Assembly: GCA_937921775.1 (NCBI GenBank)
Contig: CAKZUK010000153.1
Span: 1 to 53,536, forward strand
From: an uncultured Saprospiraceae bacterium
Lineage (GTDB): Bacteria; Bacteroidota; Bacteroidia; Chitinophagales; Saprospiraceae
Direction of reading: 5' to 3'
DNA: 53,536 bases
Shown: positions 33,960-43,664 of the stretch, one piece after another
How positions within the stretch are numbered: position 1 is the first letter of the stretch
Layout: the number at the start of each line of letters is the position of its first letter
The notes under the pieces: model-generated
What the model saw: the letters and a program-made list of their open reading frames with translations, nothing else
Told to the model about the DNA's origin: nothing
The model's database searches: none
Made by a program: the position numbers and the translations under genes

Positions 33960-35846
33960 ATGGATAAAAATAATATAATTGGGATTACGCTGATATTCGC
34001 ACTATTCTTCGCTTGGTCGTACCTAAATACTGAGCCAGCGGATGTAATTGCTGAACGACAACGAGTACAAGATTCAATAACTTATGAGCAACATAAGTTA
34101 GATAGTCTTGCAAAAATAGGCATCACTGGAAACACAGCCTCCGTAAAAATTGAGGAGCCAGATTCTGTTAAACAGGCAAGATTGGCCAACTCTTATGGTT
34201 CATTCGCTGCCAGCGCTTCTGGCACTGAAACACTCTACACTTTAGAAAATGATCTTATCAAACTTCAATTTTCCAACAAAGGTGGTCGAATCGTCAATGC
34301 TGAGCTTAAGGATTACAATAAGCTCTATGATGACGCCGATGGAATTGAACAATCTAAGGTAGTCGCGCTTCTTGAGGATGATAAAAACAAATTCGAATAT
34401 CAACTCCAAACCAACACAGGTATTGTTAGCACCCAGAATCTTTTCTTTAGTGCCGAAACGGCTGGTAATACCATCACATTCCGTGCGAATGCAGGCTCAG
34501 GTTATTTCGAACAAAAGTATACCTTAAGTGATGAGGGTTATAAAATTGACTACGCTGTTACGAGTAATGGTCTTGAAAATACACTCAATACTTCATCTGG
34601 AGCGGTCAAACTAAACTGGGAGACCTATCTTGATCGAATCGAAAAAAATACTTATTACGAACGCATTTACTCTAGTGTTTACTTCAAAGAAGCAGAAGAT
34701 GATTCAGATTATTGCTCCTGTACTTCTGATGATGAAGAAGACTTGAAAGAACGTGTTAAGTGGGTTTCTCAGTCCAATCAGTTTTTCAATACTTCAATTG
34801 TTGCAGAAAAGTCATTTAACAGTGGGAGAGTAGCAACGGTGATGCTGGAAGATGAGAATAGTGAGGACTTAAAGAAATTGGAAACAACTTTAATGATTCC
34901 ACTAGGAGGAGCAAATCCGAATACCTTCAATATGCAAATGTATGTTGGACCAAATGAGTTCAATAGACTTGCTGCATTTGATGCTAGCCTGGAAGATGTT
35001 ATCCCATATGGTTGGAGTTTCTTTGGAACTATCAACCGTTGGATCATTCGACCATTATTCAACTTCTTGTCTACTTTTATTGGAAGTGCTGGTATTGTAA
35101 TTTTATTGTTGACTTTCCTAGTAAAGCTGGCGCTATATCCATTGACTTACAAAATGCTACATTCACAATCAAAAATGGCGGCACTAAAGCCAAGGATTGC
35201 AGGAATGAAGGAAAAGTATGGAGACGATGCACAGAAAGCGCAAATGGAAACAATGAAAATGTATCGGGAGTATGGAGTTAATCCGCTCGGTGGTTGTTTT
35301 CCAATTGTGATACAAATGCCAATTTGGTTTGCACTCTATCGTTTCTTCCCAGCATCAATCGATTTCCGTCAGGCGAGTTTCCTATGGGCAACAGACCTTT
35401 CTTCTTATGATGCTTTTATTAATCTTGGGTTTGAATTACCGTTCAACATGGGTGGGCACATCAGTTTATTTACTGTTTTGTGGGCAATTACCACCTTGAT
35501 TTATACTTACTATAACTCCAAACACATGGACATGTCAGCTAACCCTGCCATGAAATACATGCAATACCTAATGCCGGTAATGTTCCTTGGATTTTTCAAT
35601 AGCTATGCATCTGGTTTGACTTGTTACTTGTTGTTTTCCAACATTTTCAACATTGCCCAAACTGTCATCACGAAGGGATACATAATCAATCAGGACAAAC
35701 TCGAAAAAGAGTTAGTTGCTTATCAAAAGAAACCCAAAAAGAAGAAAAAAGGTGGTTTCCAAGAACGATTGGAGTCAGCTTTAAAAGAGCAACAAAAAAT
35801 TAAAGACTCGAAAGAAAAAGATGTAAAACCGAAGAAAAAGAAATAA
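33960..35846 (+). CDS. yidC: Membrane protein insertase YidC
   Basis: The 628-residue protein has the YidC layout. Helix 1 is at about 4-22 (IIGITLIFALFFAW). A large periplasmic domain (about 70-345) begins LYTLENDLIKLQFSNKGG. The conserved insertase core (about 350-590) starts with GWSFFGTINRW and contains VKLALYPLTYK, the cytoplasmic MKEKYGDDAQKAQMETMKMY hairpin, NPLGGCFPIVIQMPIWFALY and ASGLTCYLLFSN. A lysine-rich tail (KKPKKKKKGG and KPKKKK) likely binds ribosomes. It inserts and folds inner-membrane proteins, alone or with SecYEG, and helps make subunits of respiratory complexes and ATP synthase. The next gene starts 3 bp after its stop. pyrG, often next to yidC in Bacteroidota, is not here. 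Confidence 0.97.
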   Translation: MDKNNIIGITLIFALFFAWSYLNTEPADVIAERQRVQDSITYEQHKLDSLAKIGITGNTASVKIEEPDSVKQARLANSYGSFAASASGTETLYTLENDLIKLQFSNKGGRIVNAELKDYNKLYDDADGIEQSKVVALLEDDKNKFEYQLQTNTGIVSTQNLFFSAETAGNTITFRANAGSGYFEQKYTLSDEGYKIDYAVTSNGLENTLNTSSGAVKLNWETYLDRIEKNTYYERIYSSVYFKEAEDDSDYCSCTSDDEEDLKERVKWVSQSNQFFNTSIVAEKSFNSGRVATVMLEDENSEDLKKLETTLMIPLGGANPNTFNMQMYVGPNEFNRLAAFDASLEDVIPYGWSFFGTINRWIIRPLFNFLSTFIGSAGIVILLLTFLVKLALYPLTYKMLHSQSKMAALKPRIAGMKEKYGDDAQKAQMETMKMYREYGVNPLGGCFPIVIQMPIWFALYRFFPASIDFRQASFLWATDLSSYDAFINLGFELPFNMGGHISLFTVLWAITTLIYTYYNSKHMDMSANPAMKYMQYLMPVMFLGFFNSYASGLTCYLLFSNIFNIAQTVITKGYIINQDKLEKELVAYQKKPKKKKKGGFQERLESALKEQQKIKDSKEKDVKPKKKK

Positions 35847-35849
35847 CAA

Positions 35850-36470
35850 GTGATCTTTAAAAAGTTTCAATTTCAATGGCAATGGAAGTCTAACCTACAG
35901 CTTTGTTGTATGGTACTTTCATTGCTATTGGCATCTTCGTGTACACCAAAAACTGGTGGCAAAACTACGGCCACTGAACCAGCTCCAGTCCATCAAGAAG
36001 AAATCGAAATCACAGAAAAAACTGATAAATTTCCACCTACCGATGTTGAATTAGTAGAACCAGAAGAGATTGTGCTTCCTCCGCACTTAACACTAAGGCT
36101 GGAAAAAACATCTTGCTTTGGCCACTGCCCAACCTTTGAAATTAAACTATTCTCAGACGGAAGAGCCCAATGGAATGGAAAGCACCATTCCAATAGAATG
36201 GGTCTATATGAAACACACGTTGAAGAAGCATTTTTACAAAACATTCTCACAAAGGCTTTACAAATTAATTATTTCTCTCTTAGCGACCATTATCCTATAA
36301 ACGGTAAATACCTTTCTGACCTACCCAATACGATTACCTACCTCAATGATTCCGACTTAGAAAAATCCATCCTCCGTAATCACAACGGCCCTAACTCACT
36401 TCGAAAATTTGAAGATTTCATTATTGAAAACTTTGACCGACTTAGCTGGCAAAAACTAGCTTCTGAATAA
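35850..36470 (+). CDS. DUF6438-like lipoprotein
   Basis: The frame opens with GTG at 35850, 3 bp after the yidC stop. The internal ATG at 35910 would give MVLSLLLASSC, a tidy lipoprotein signal with lipobox ASSC, and is the other candidate. After a low-complexity Thr/Glu/Pro linker (about 35-75) comes a compact domain (about 80-200) opening with LEKTSCFGHCPTFEIKLFSD. That CFGxCPxF[ED]xxxxxDG pattern matches the DUF6438 family, as I recall it. The domain is unassigned in function; the two cysteines may be a disulfide or a metal site. Placement next to yidC suggests co-transcription rather than a proven shared role. Confidence 0.75.
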   Translation: MIFKKFQFQWQWKSNLQLCCMVLSLLLASSCTPKTGGKTTATEPAPVHQEEIEITEKTDKFPPTDVELVEPEEIVLPPHLTLRLEKTSCFGHCPTFEIKLFSDGRAQWNGKHHSNRMGLYETHVEEAFLQNILTKALQINYFSLSDHYPINGKYLSDLPNTITYLNDSDLEKSILRNHNGPNSLRKFEDFIIENFDRLSWQKLASE

Positions 36471-36701
36471 TAAAGACTAGTTCATATCTCCACTCCAAGT
36501 TATCTAAACCTCAGAAGGAAATCACTTAAGCACTGTAACTGAAAATGTTACATTAATCATCTCGATTTATGCACTAATATCCTAAACCATACAAAACATA
36601 AGATTTGGGTCCAATATATTGTGAATACCTATTGAAATTTTCTATATTTATTAGTTATTTTAGACCTAAAATTATTGATACACACTAAATATTTTGCACG
36701 T

Positions 36702-39536
36702 ATGAAAATTTTTACAAAGTTATCCTTCTTTTTCTGCCTGGCTCTAATATCTACCCAGGTCCAATCTCAAGTTAGTTTTTCAAATCAAAACGCTCTATTA
36801 AACGGTGATAATTTCAGTGGTGTTGCCATTGGAGTCACTGATGTAAATGGTGATATGCTTGACGATGTGGTTCGAATGGATCAAGGCAATCAGTTGAACA
36901 TTCAATATCAAAGCGCAGATGGTAGCCAATTTACGGAATACTTCTTCGGTGAAGTCGCTAATGGCAGTCAATGGATGCTAACTGCTGCAGATTGCAATAA
37001 TAATGGTTATGCTGATTTCATGACAGGTGACTATACACATAGTCGTTTTATCATTTCAGATGACTTAGGTCTAACGTACTCTAGTACTGAATTCCCTGGC
37101 GATAATTTCTTCGCTCAAGCTGCAAACTTCGCTGACATAAATAACGATGGTTTCCTAGATGCCTTCATTTGCAATGACGATGGAGAAAGTTTCATTTATA
37201 GAAACACCGGTACAGGTGGCTTTGAAGTTCAAAACGATTGGATAGACATGACTATTAATGGTTCATCTGGAGAAGATGCATCTGGTAATTATGGCAGTGT
37301 TTGGACTGATTTTGATAATGATGGTGACCTTGACTTACACATTGCTAAATGTCGTCAAGGTGTTACAAGTCAAACTGACGAACGTCGAATCAACAAGCTA
37401 TTTGTAAATGATGGTAACAATAATTACACAGAAATGGCAGGTGAATACGGCCTACGTATCGGTTACCAGTCATGGACTGGAGAATTCAATGACATTGATA
37501 ATGACGGAGATTACGATTGCTTTCTAACCAATCATGATCATGTAAACCAACTTTTAGAAAACGACGGAACAGGACATTTCACGGACATTACTGATGGAGC
37601 AGGTCTTGACTACCAAGGGACTCCAATCCAAGGTATCATGCGTGATTTTGACAACGATGGATTCATGGACATTATCGTTACTGGATCTACTCATGCTGTT
37701 TATCTCAACAATGGAGACAAAACATTTACGCAAATTGATAATCCTTTTGATGACAATGGAATCGAATCCTTAGCTGTTGGCGATTTGAACCACGATGGAT
37801 TCGTTGATGTATATGCTGGCTATGCTAACATTTACACCAATCCAAGTGAAACACCTGATGTTCTTTGGATGAATGATGGCAATGATAACAATCACTTTTC
37901 TGTTCACCTTACTGGTACTACAAGTAATAGAGATGGAGTAGGAGCGCGTATCGAAATATATGGCGACTGGGGCATGCAAGTACGTGAAGTGCGCGCAGGA
38001 GAAAGCTATGGTATTTCAAACTCAGTTAATTCTCATTTTGGAATTGGCGAGTCTACCGAAATTGATCACATGATTGTAAAATGGCCATCAGGTATTATTG
38101 ATGTAATTGACAATCCAGCGATCAATCAATGTATGGAAGTTATAGAAGGAGCTTGTGTTCCAAATCCAGTTGATGTTGTTTACACGGGTACTACTACTTT
38201 CTGCACTGGAGAATCGCTCGTTTTGACGGCTCCTAGTGGCTCAACTTATTTCTGGTCAAATGGTGAAAATACACAAGAAATTACGGTTTCAAATGCAGGT
38301 AACTATTCTGTAATTGTTGAGAATGCAGCTGGCTGTTATGACGTTTCACAAGTAGTGACGATCACAGTTGACCCAGATGAGACACCAACGGCAATGGCTT
38401 TGGGCTTGACAACTTTCTGCGAAGGCGGATCCGTTATGCTTAGCGCTTCTGAGGCTAATAGCTATGAATGGAGTAATGGCATGACAGAGCAAACAATAGA
38501 AGTTTCTGCCTCTGGAAGTTATACCGTTCAAGTGGAAGGTATGTGTGGTGATTTTACTTCTTCTGAGATTTTAGTTGAAGCAGTTCCAATGGCTTCAGCT
38601 CCAACGGCAGACGATGTTCAAGTATTACTTGGAGAAGACGCAACTCTTGAGGCAATTGGTTCTAATCTTTACTGGTATGATCAAGAAGTTGGTGGTACAC
38701 TACTGGCAACTGGCCCAAGTTATACTGTTACAAACGTAACGGCTCCAGCAACATTTTATGTTGAAAACTCAGAGGCAAACATGCTTTATCACGGTCCAGA
38801 AGACCACCAAGGTAATTCAGAATACAGCGGCGATCAATACAATGGCCAAGTTATTTTTGATGCTTATGTTTCTTTTAAATTAAACTCAGTGAAGGTACTT
38901 ACTGACACAGAGGGCGAAAGAATCATTGAACTGACCGACCAAAATGGAGTCGTACTTGCAAGTCAAACTGTAAATGTTCCAGTAGGAGAAAGTCGAATTG
39001 CATTAGACTTTGTAATCGAGCCAGGCTCAAACTATATGTTAACTACAAATACATCCAACAACGAAGCTACATTCGGTTTTGAATCTCCGCGATTCCAAAG
39101 AAGTAGTGGAGGTGTTAACTACCCATACCTACTTGACAATGTAGTTAGCCTTACCGGATCTAACCTTGGAACTAACCGTTATTACTACTTCTACGACTGG
39201 GAAATTCAAACTCCTCCAGTTGATTGCAATAGCGATAGAACTCCAGTACAATTATCTCTAGGTGTAGCGGTGATTGACATTAACGAAACGGATGCAGTTA
39301 ATGTATTTCCAAATCCAGGAAATGGTTTAATCAATGTTGAATTGAGTTTAAATGCTGCAGATGTAAAGCTAATGGTGACTAGTATTGCTGGTCAACAATT
39401 GTTGCAAAAAGACTTGGGCACCGTTTCAGGTTCTATTAATGAACAACTTGATTTGACGCAATTTGCTAAAGGATCTTATTTACTTCAAGTTCAGACTGAA
39501 GGGAATACTTATTTCACTAAGTTAATTTTGAACTAG
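36702..39536 (+). CDS. Secreted VCBS/FG-GAP repeat protein with ASPIC/UnbV and T9SS type A domains
   Basis: The open frame begins at 36675, but the start chosen is the ATG at 36702 (MKIFTKLSFFF), which gives a normal signal peptide ending QVQSQ. The product of about 944 residues has FG-GAP/VCBS repeats (about 25-400) with calcium-type loops: DVNGDMLDD, DINNDGFLD, DFDNDGDLD, DIDNDGDYD, DFDNDGFMD, DLNHDGFVD. The ASPIC/UnbV domain follows (VGARIEIYG, SVNSHFGIGESTEID, VKWPSG, about 410-480). Two Ig-like repeats follow, then a type A sorting domain (VNVFPNPGNGLINVEL, KGSYLLQVQT). This is the CRTAC1-like surface protein type, integrin-like propeller included. Expected location is the cell surface. 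A strong terminator follows at 39573. Confidence 0.92.
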   Translation: MKIFTKLSFFFCLALISTQVQSQVSFSNQNALLNGDNFSGVAIGVTDVNGDMLDDVVRMDQGNQLNIQYQSADGSQFTEYFFGEVANGSQWMLTAADCNNNGYADFMTGDYTHSRFIISDDLGLTYSSTEFPGDNFFAQAANFADINNDGFLDAFICNDDGESFIYRNTGTGGFEVQNDWIDMTINGSSGEDASGNYGSVWTDFDNDGDLDLHIAKCRQGVTSQTDERRINKLFVNDGNNNYTEMAGEYGLRIGYQSWTGEFNDIDNDGDYDCFLTNHDHVNQLLENDGTGHFTDITDGAGLDYQGTPIQGIMRDFDNDGFMDIIVTGSTHAVYLNNGDKTFTQIDNPFDDNGIESLAVGDLNHDGFVDVYAGYANIYTNPSETPDVLWMNDGNDNNHFSVHLTGTTSNRDGVGARIEIYGDWGMQVREVRAGESYGISNSVNSHFGIGESTEIDHMIVKWPSGIIDVIDNPAINQCMEVIEGACVPNPVDVVYTGTTTFCTGESLVLTAPSGSTYFWSNGENTQEITVSNAGNYSVIVENAAGCYDVSQVVTITVDPDETPTAMALGLTTFCEGGSVMLSASEANSYEWSNGMTEQTIEVSASGSYTVQVEGMCGDFTSSEILVEAVPMASAPTADDVQVLLGEDATLEAIGSNLYWYDQEVGGTLLATGPSYTVTNVTAPATFYVENSEANMLYHGPEDHQGNSEYSGDQYNGQVIFDAYVSFKLNSVKVLTDTEGERIIELTDQNGVVLASQTVNVPVGESRIALDFVIEPGSNYMLTTNTSNNEATFGFESPRFQRSSGGVNYPYLLDNVVSLTGSNLGTNRYYYFYDWEIQTPPVDCNSDRTPVQLSLGVAVIDINETDAVNVFPNPGNGLINVELSLNAADVKLMVTSIAGQQLLQKDLGTVSGSINEQLDLTQFAKGSYLLQVQTEGNTYFTKLILN

Positions 39537-39572
39537 TAGCAAAAACCTAAAGTAATTTTGTTTTCACAATAA

Positions 39573-39611
39573 AAAAAGACCGAACTCAATTGATTTGAGT
39601 TCGGTCTTTTT
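39573..39611. terminator. Bidirectional rho-independent terminator
   Basis: AAAAAGACCGAACTCAA pairs perfectly (17 bp) with TTGAGTTCGGTCTTTTT around the loop TTGAT. The poly-A and poly-T flanks let it end the plus-strand gene at 39536 and could also stop transcripts from the convergent cytochrome gene. Confidence 0.9.
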
Positions 39612-39892
39612 CATAAGGATCTATTTTACATGAACAATAATATATTTATTTTTCTATAAGGGTGATCAATTGATCGGATTAGAACATTCGATCTGCTTGT
39701 AATAGTCCATTCTTTCATAGGAATCTGGTTGCCATATATTTCTTTGAAGAAAAGTTTCTATCCAATTTATTGCAAAGCCAATTTCCGTGAACTAAGTGCT
39801 TGCTAAAACAAGTGGTAGTTTAACTACTGATTAATGTCGACCCAATTTTATCCAAGCACTTAAAAGTAAATTATCGATTACCTTAGTCTTCT
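39612..39892. other. Intergenic remainder between convergent genes
   Basis: Beyond the terminator at 39573-39611 the region between the VCBS gene and the cytochrome gene holds no coding frame or notable repeat that I can support. Confidence 0.35.
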
Positions 39893-41839
39893 CTAATTGC
39901 GTAATACCCGTTGAGTTACAACACCAACATCAGTCCTAATCTCAATTAAATAAGCACCTCTTAACTCGGGCAATTCAAAATATAATTGTCCCGCCGTACC
40001 TAACAATCTACCGTTCAAATCAAATATCCGAATACCTTCCAATTTTGCCCCCAGAGGCAAGTCAACATTAAGCCAACCATCAACTGTAGGGTTTGGATAA
40101 ACACCAATTTCCAAATCAGTATCAGGACTAGATGTACCCACAAGGAAAGGAACAAAAATACTGTCTATCGAAACCGATGCCATCAGGACTGGAGAGCGAT
40201 CCGCTTCTTCATACATCGTTCGGAATGCATTAATCTCAGGAGTGTCTTCCTCCAGCATTGGTGCCAACCAACGCGGTGGCAAAGATTGGTAATAAACATG
40301 TGCTTGAATATTGGCAAAACCACCATTATAATCTGCTCTTGAAATATGATATTGCAACAAATCCCTAGCGCTACCTTCCATGCCGTTTTCAATATTAAAA
40401 TCAGGATCAGTTAAAGCATTTCCAGCGATAAGCGTTGTGTCATAAACTTCGTGTGAAGTTGTAAAACCAAGAGGTGGCAAACGATTGTCTTTTAGAGCAA
40501 TTGCTGCACGCTCGAGTAGGGTAGTGAAGTTATTTTCAACATCGCCCGTTACTAATTCATAAATTTGAACTTGATTCTCATCATTGATCACCTGATAATG
40601 TGGCTCAAAAGATGGGTCTTGCCCAATCACTTCGTAGTTACTATCCATTGATCCCGATTGGAAAATAGTATCACCTTCCGTATCAATCATTAGGAACTGT
40701 ACAAAAGCTCTTCTACTAGGATAACCAGAAGGAAATTTGTGTCCAGCTTTATTAAAAAGGTCTAATTTGAAAAACAGGGAGTCCTCTGTTTGATTCAAAA
40801 ATTCAATTCCCAGATCTAAAGTATTTTGTTGCAACATCTTTAGCGTAGCAGCTATTGTTTCATCAAAATGCTCTTCCTCTGCATTAATACCCAGCGCAGT
40901 TCTGTTTTCTCGCATTAGTTTCAACATCATCGTATTAGCTCCAACTAGCTCGTGCAGACCGTAAGGCGTTCTTCCTTCTAGGAAAATATAGTTATCAGAA
41001 ATAATAATGCTATCCAGAATTTGCGGCATATGGCAAGCTTGACAACTTACACTATCTACATTATAAGATGAATTTAACCATTCATGATAAGTTGCCTGCT
41101 CTACAAATGTATCTCCAGTGTATTCACCATCTAAGTCAACTGTAGCTGTAATCAAGCTGTGGCAAGAAGCACAAACTCCAGCATCCAGAATATGTACGCT
41201 GTGTACTGGTTCAAAACCAACGAAGCTACTCATTGGCGCTGCAAATGGAATGGGGTAAGGGCCATATAGGACTCGACTAGTATCAAAGGTCATAATCCCT
41301 GAAAAGGTGTTACCCAAGTTCTCAAGGCTTATTTGGTGGCAAGCACCGCAGGATACACCATCAAGACCAATTGTATCAACCAATAAGTCAGCCATGGTGT
41401 AATGATCAGCTCCATTATAATGAGCAGTATAATTACCCATCGGAGCGTGACAACTGGTACACTTATCCTGAATATCGAGACTATGACTAGGGTTTATTGT
41501 AATTTCATGACTCACCTTTGCTCGCCAGAATGGATCTTTTGCCGAGTTGGCCATCATACTAGAGCGCCAGTCATCATGGATATTTACATCTTCTCCTTCA
41601 TTATCAAACATAGCGATACCATCGATATCATAGCCATGACAGCCACTACATAGCGCAGCAGTAGGGAAGTATTGGGAAGAATCTATGGCAGCAGTTGCCC
41701 CCATACGCATTTCAAAATACCGAATTTCATCAGCGCTGTGAAAGGCAGTCACCCCATTATTAGTAGGTATAATAGCCATACCGAGGATAAAGGCTAGAAC
41801 ACCAAATCCTAATGATAACTGCTTGAAATGAGGCTTCAT
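39893..41839 (-). CDS. Five-heme cytochrome c with T9SS type A sorting domain
   Basis: The 648-residue protein has an N-terminal signal anchor/signal peptide (about 10-25) and five CxxCH heme-attachment sites: CSGCH (64-68), CTSCH (127-131), CGACH (164-168), CASCH (223-227) and CQACH (266-270). The spacing and the extra histidines (HDDW, HEITINPSH) fit the multiheme cytochrome (NrfA/HAO-like fold) families. The rest (about 280-560) is a beta-rich region of unknown role. The C terminus (about 575-648) is a type A sorting domain: IGVYPNPTVDGWLNVDL, RIFDLNGRLLG, GAYLIEIRTD. I infer periplasmic heme attachment followed by T9SS export to the surface, which is an unusual combination. No substrate can be named. 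Its promoter was not found. Confidence 0.9.
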   Translation of the reverse strand: MKPHFKQLSLGFGVLAFILGMAIIPTNNGVTAFHSADEIRYFEMRMGATAAIDSSQYFPTAALCSGCHGYDIDGIAMFDNEGEDVNIHDDWRSSMMANSAKDPFWRAKVSHEITINPSHSLDIQDKCTSCHAPMGNYTAHYNGADHYTMADLLVDTIGLDGVSCGACHQISLENLGNTFSGIMTFDTSRVLYGPYPIPFAAPMSSFVGFEPVHSVHILDAGVCASCHSLITATVDLDGEYTGDTFVEQATYHEWLNSSYNVDSVSCQACHMPQILDSIIISDNYIFLEGRTPYGLHELVGANTMMLKLMRENRTALGINAEEEHFDETIAATLKMLQQNTLDLGIEFLNQTEDSLFFKLDLFNKAGHKFPSGYPSRRAFVQFLMIDTEGDTIFQSGSMDSNYEVIGQDPSFEPHYQVINDENQVQIYELVTGDVENNFTTLLERAAIALKDNRLPPLGFTTSHEVYDTTLIAGNALTDPDFNIENGMEGSARDLLQYHISRADYNGGFANIQAHVYYQSLPPRWLAPMLEEDTPEINAFRTMYEEADRSPVLMASVSIDSIFVPFLVGTSSPDTDLEIGVYPNPTVDGWLNVDLPLGAKLEGIRIFDLNGRLLGTAGQLYFELPELRGAYLIEIRTDVGVVTQRVLRN

Positions 41840-42230
41840 ATGTTTATTTTAATTATGTGTGGTCTGGCAATCTCAAAAACAAACACCTAAAGTCTTAAAA
41901 TTTGAAGGATTAGGCAAGCATTTAGCTGTACATAAATGAATTTTGCATTCTTTCTAGCAGAAATATTTAAATTACTTAACTGAAAATAGCACTAAAACTG
42001 TTGGTTATGAATAAGTAAGATAATTATATGAGATTATTGATTTGAGATTCGCCATGAATCCTTAAAAAGTGTATCTTTAATTAACAAATCTTCTAAGAAA
42101 TCGATTTTCCGGTTTAAATGTTGATGTATTAATATCGACTAAACAATTCACAATGGCTTAAAATAAACAACTGATAATCAGTTGTTTAAATCGAATTATT
42201 TTTTACACGAATTGTTAAACTTCAACAGTC
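41840..42230. other. 391-bp divergent intergenic region with 25-bp palindrome
   Basis: It lies between the cytochrome gene (-) and the TPR gene (+). No ORF or RNA gene is seen. It contains the perfect inverted repeat at 42164-42188. No TAnnTTTG box is recognisable for either gene. Confidence 0.4.
42164..42188. repeat. 25-bp perfect inverted repeat upstream of the TPR gene
   Basis: TAAACAACTGA and TCAGTTGTTTA form a perfect 11-bp stem around TAA, 42 bp before the ATG at 42231. There is no T-run directly after it, so an operator or mRNA hairpin is more likely than a terminator. Confidence 0.6.
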
Positions 42231-43169
42231 ATGAACAAACGGGAAGCCTTAAACATATTAGAAAAAATATCAGACGAAGGATATTACCAAATTATTTGGG
42301 AAGGATACGATTGGTACAAAAACAATCTGGAGCCAGCCCTCAAAACTATTGGTGATTACCCTGAAGAACATGCCTCTTTGCTAGCCGAAAGTTGGTTTGC
42401 ACTGGGCTGGTCGTTTTATGAGCTTGATGCTCCACTCAAAGCAACTGCCTGCTACCACAAAGCAGTGGAATTTGATACTGCCCATAGCGAGTCGTATCGT
42501 GAGTTAGCTAATTGCCTTCACAAAGTAGGACAATATGAACAAGCACTCAATTATGTAATCAAAGCTCGTGAGCTAGATCCCGATGATGATTTTGCAATTG
42601 AGCAACAGGAAGAGATTGAAAGTAGTATGGAACAGGACGAGGAGCCATACTATGTGGAAGATGACTTAGGATGGGCTTGCTCTGAATTGATGGCGGAAGA
42701 TAAAATGGATCAGGTCAATAAGCTGATCAAGGGGCGCAGAAAAACAGAATTTCTCGTCATCCGAGCAAGATGTTATTCTGCTCAAAAGGAGCATAAAAAA
42801 TACTTGAACACCTTGAGAAGTATTATTAATAGAGGTACCTTTTTCGATTGGACTTACCAGGAATGGTTTTACTTAAATGCTCATTTGTATAATAAGTTAA
42901 GTTTTTGGAAAACCATGCTTGAGATGGTGCCTTTACTTGGATCTGAAAGTGTGTTCGAAACGTATCAATCGCTCTCAGACAATCATCATGGCAATAGTTC
43001 GACTCGAATTAAGCGAGAAGCCGTTTGTCTCTTCCACGTATATCGACTAGAACAAAATGTAGAGGGTATTTTGAAATTGCATCAAAACTATCCGGACTGG
43101 AAAGAACTAAAAGATGTTGCCAATGAATTGATGCCGCCGGGAATTAGTGGAACTTCAATGCCGGGCTGA
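42231..43169 (+). CDS. TPR-repeat protein
   Basis: The 312-residue protein lacks a signal peptide and is mostly helical. TPR units are visible at about 50-83 (ESWFALGWSFYELDAPLKAT, ACYHKAVEFDT) and 84-117 (YRELANCLHKVGQYEQALNY, VIKARELDPD), then degenerate helices with an acidic strip (EQDEEPYYVEDD). No catalytic domain is present. It probably acts as a cytoplasmic scaffold for protein-protein contacts. Partners are unknown. A palindrome lies 42 bp upstream and a terminator follows at 43233-43266, so it is likely a single-gene transcript. Confidence 0.85.
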   Translation: MNKREALNILEKISDEGYYQIIWEGYDWYKNNLEPALKTIGDYPEEHASLLAESWFALGWSFYELDAPLKATACYHKAVEFDTAHSESYRELANCLHKVGQYEQALNYVIKARELDPDDDFAIEQQEEIESSMEQDEEPYYVEDDLGWACSELMAEDKMDQVNKLIKGRRKTEFLVIRARCYSAQKEHKKYLNTLRSIINRGTFFDWTYQEWFYLNAHLYNKLSFWKTMLEMVPLLGSESVFETYQSLSDNHHGNSSTRIKREAVCLFHVYRLEQNVEGILKLHQNYPDWKELKDVANELMPPGISGTSMPG

Positions 43170-43232
43170 AAGGAAAATATGAATTAAAATAGTTTTAAAA
43201 CTATTCCTAAAGATAATAGCCATTGTAACGGA

Positions 43233-43266
43233 AAAAACCGCACGCTTTAATTAGCCTGCGGTTTTT
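43233..43266. terminator. Bidirectional terminator between TPR and DUF2853 genes
   Basis: AAAAACCGCA pairs with TGCGGTTTTT; inside, GCT pairs with AGC across a C-C mismatch, leaving the loop TTAATT. T-runs lie at both ends. It serves the TPR gene (stop 43169) and the convergent DUF2853 gene (stop 43326). Confidence 0.85.
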
Positions 43267-43325
43267 CTAATTCTATAAATTGATTTGTTTAAAGCTTCAT
43301 AAACTATGATTGCTATTTAAAAAAT

Positions 43326-43664
43326 CTATTTATAAAATGCAGCCTTTCTTACTCTCTTAGCAAGCAAAGCATAAAATATAGGACGGTATTTATTTCTATT
43401 AGAAGAACCCATTTCTTTACAGGTTTCTATGATTGCTTCATCTAGCTTTGGACCATCTTTTAAGCCGAGTTTCTTAATCAAATAATTCTTTTTGATGGTG
43501 TCTCTTTCATCTTTCTTTGAGCAAGCTACTTTAGAAGAATTTGCTCTATAAATAGATGGGCCTAATGATTTTGCGACAGCAGTTAATAAATCTTTCTTAA
43601 GCTTAAAACCATGCTTTTTTACTTCTGCTAGATAGATCTCCATTTGATCATCAAATTTACTCAT
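43326..43664 (-). CDS. DUF2853 family protein
   Basis: The 112-residue protein matches the small DUF2853 family as I recall it. An N-terminal helix (MSKFDDQMEIYLAEVKKHG) is followed by LLTAVAKSLGPSIYRANSS, then VACSKKDERDTIKKNYLIKK, LGL, and a C-terminal helical segment ending RPIFYALLAKR. It is basic and cytoplasmic, with no signal peptide. The function is unknown; a helical-bundle structure is likely. The gene stands alone, convergent with the TPR gene across a shared terminator. Confidence 0.88.
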   Translation of the reverse strand: MSKFDDQMEIYLAEVKKHGFKLKKDLLTAVAKSLGPSIYRANSSKVACSKKDERDTIKKNYLIKKLGLKDGPKLDEAIIETCKEMGSSNRNKYRPIFYALLAKRVRKAAFYK

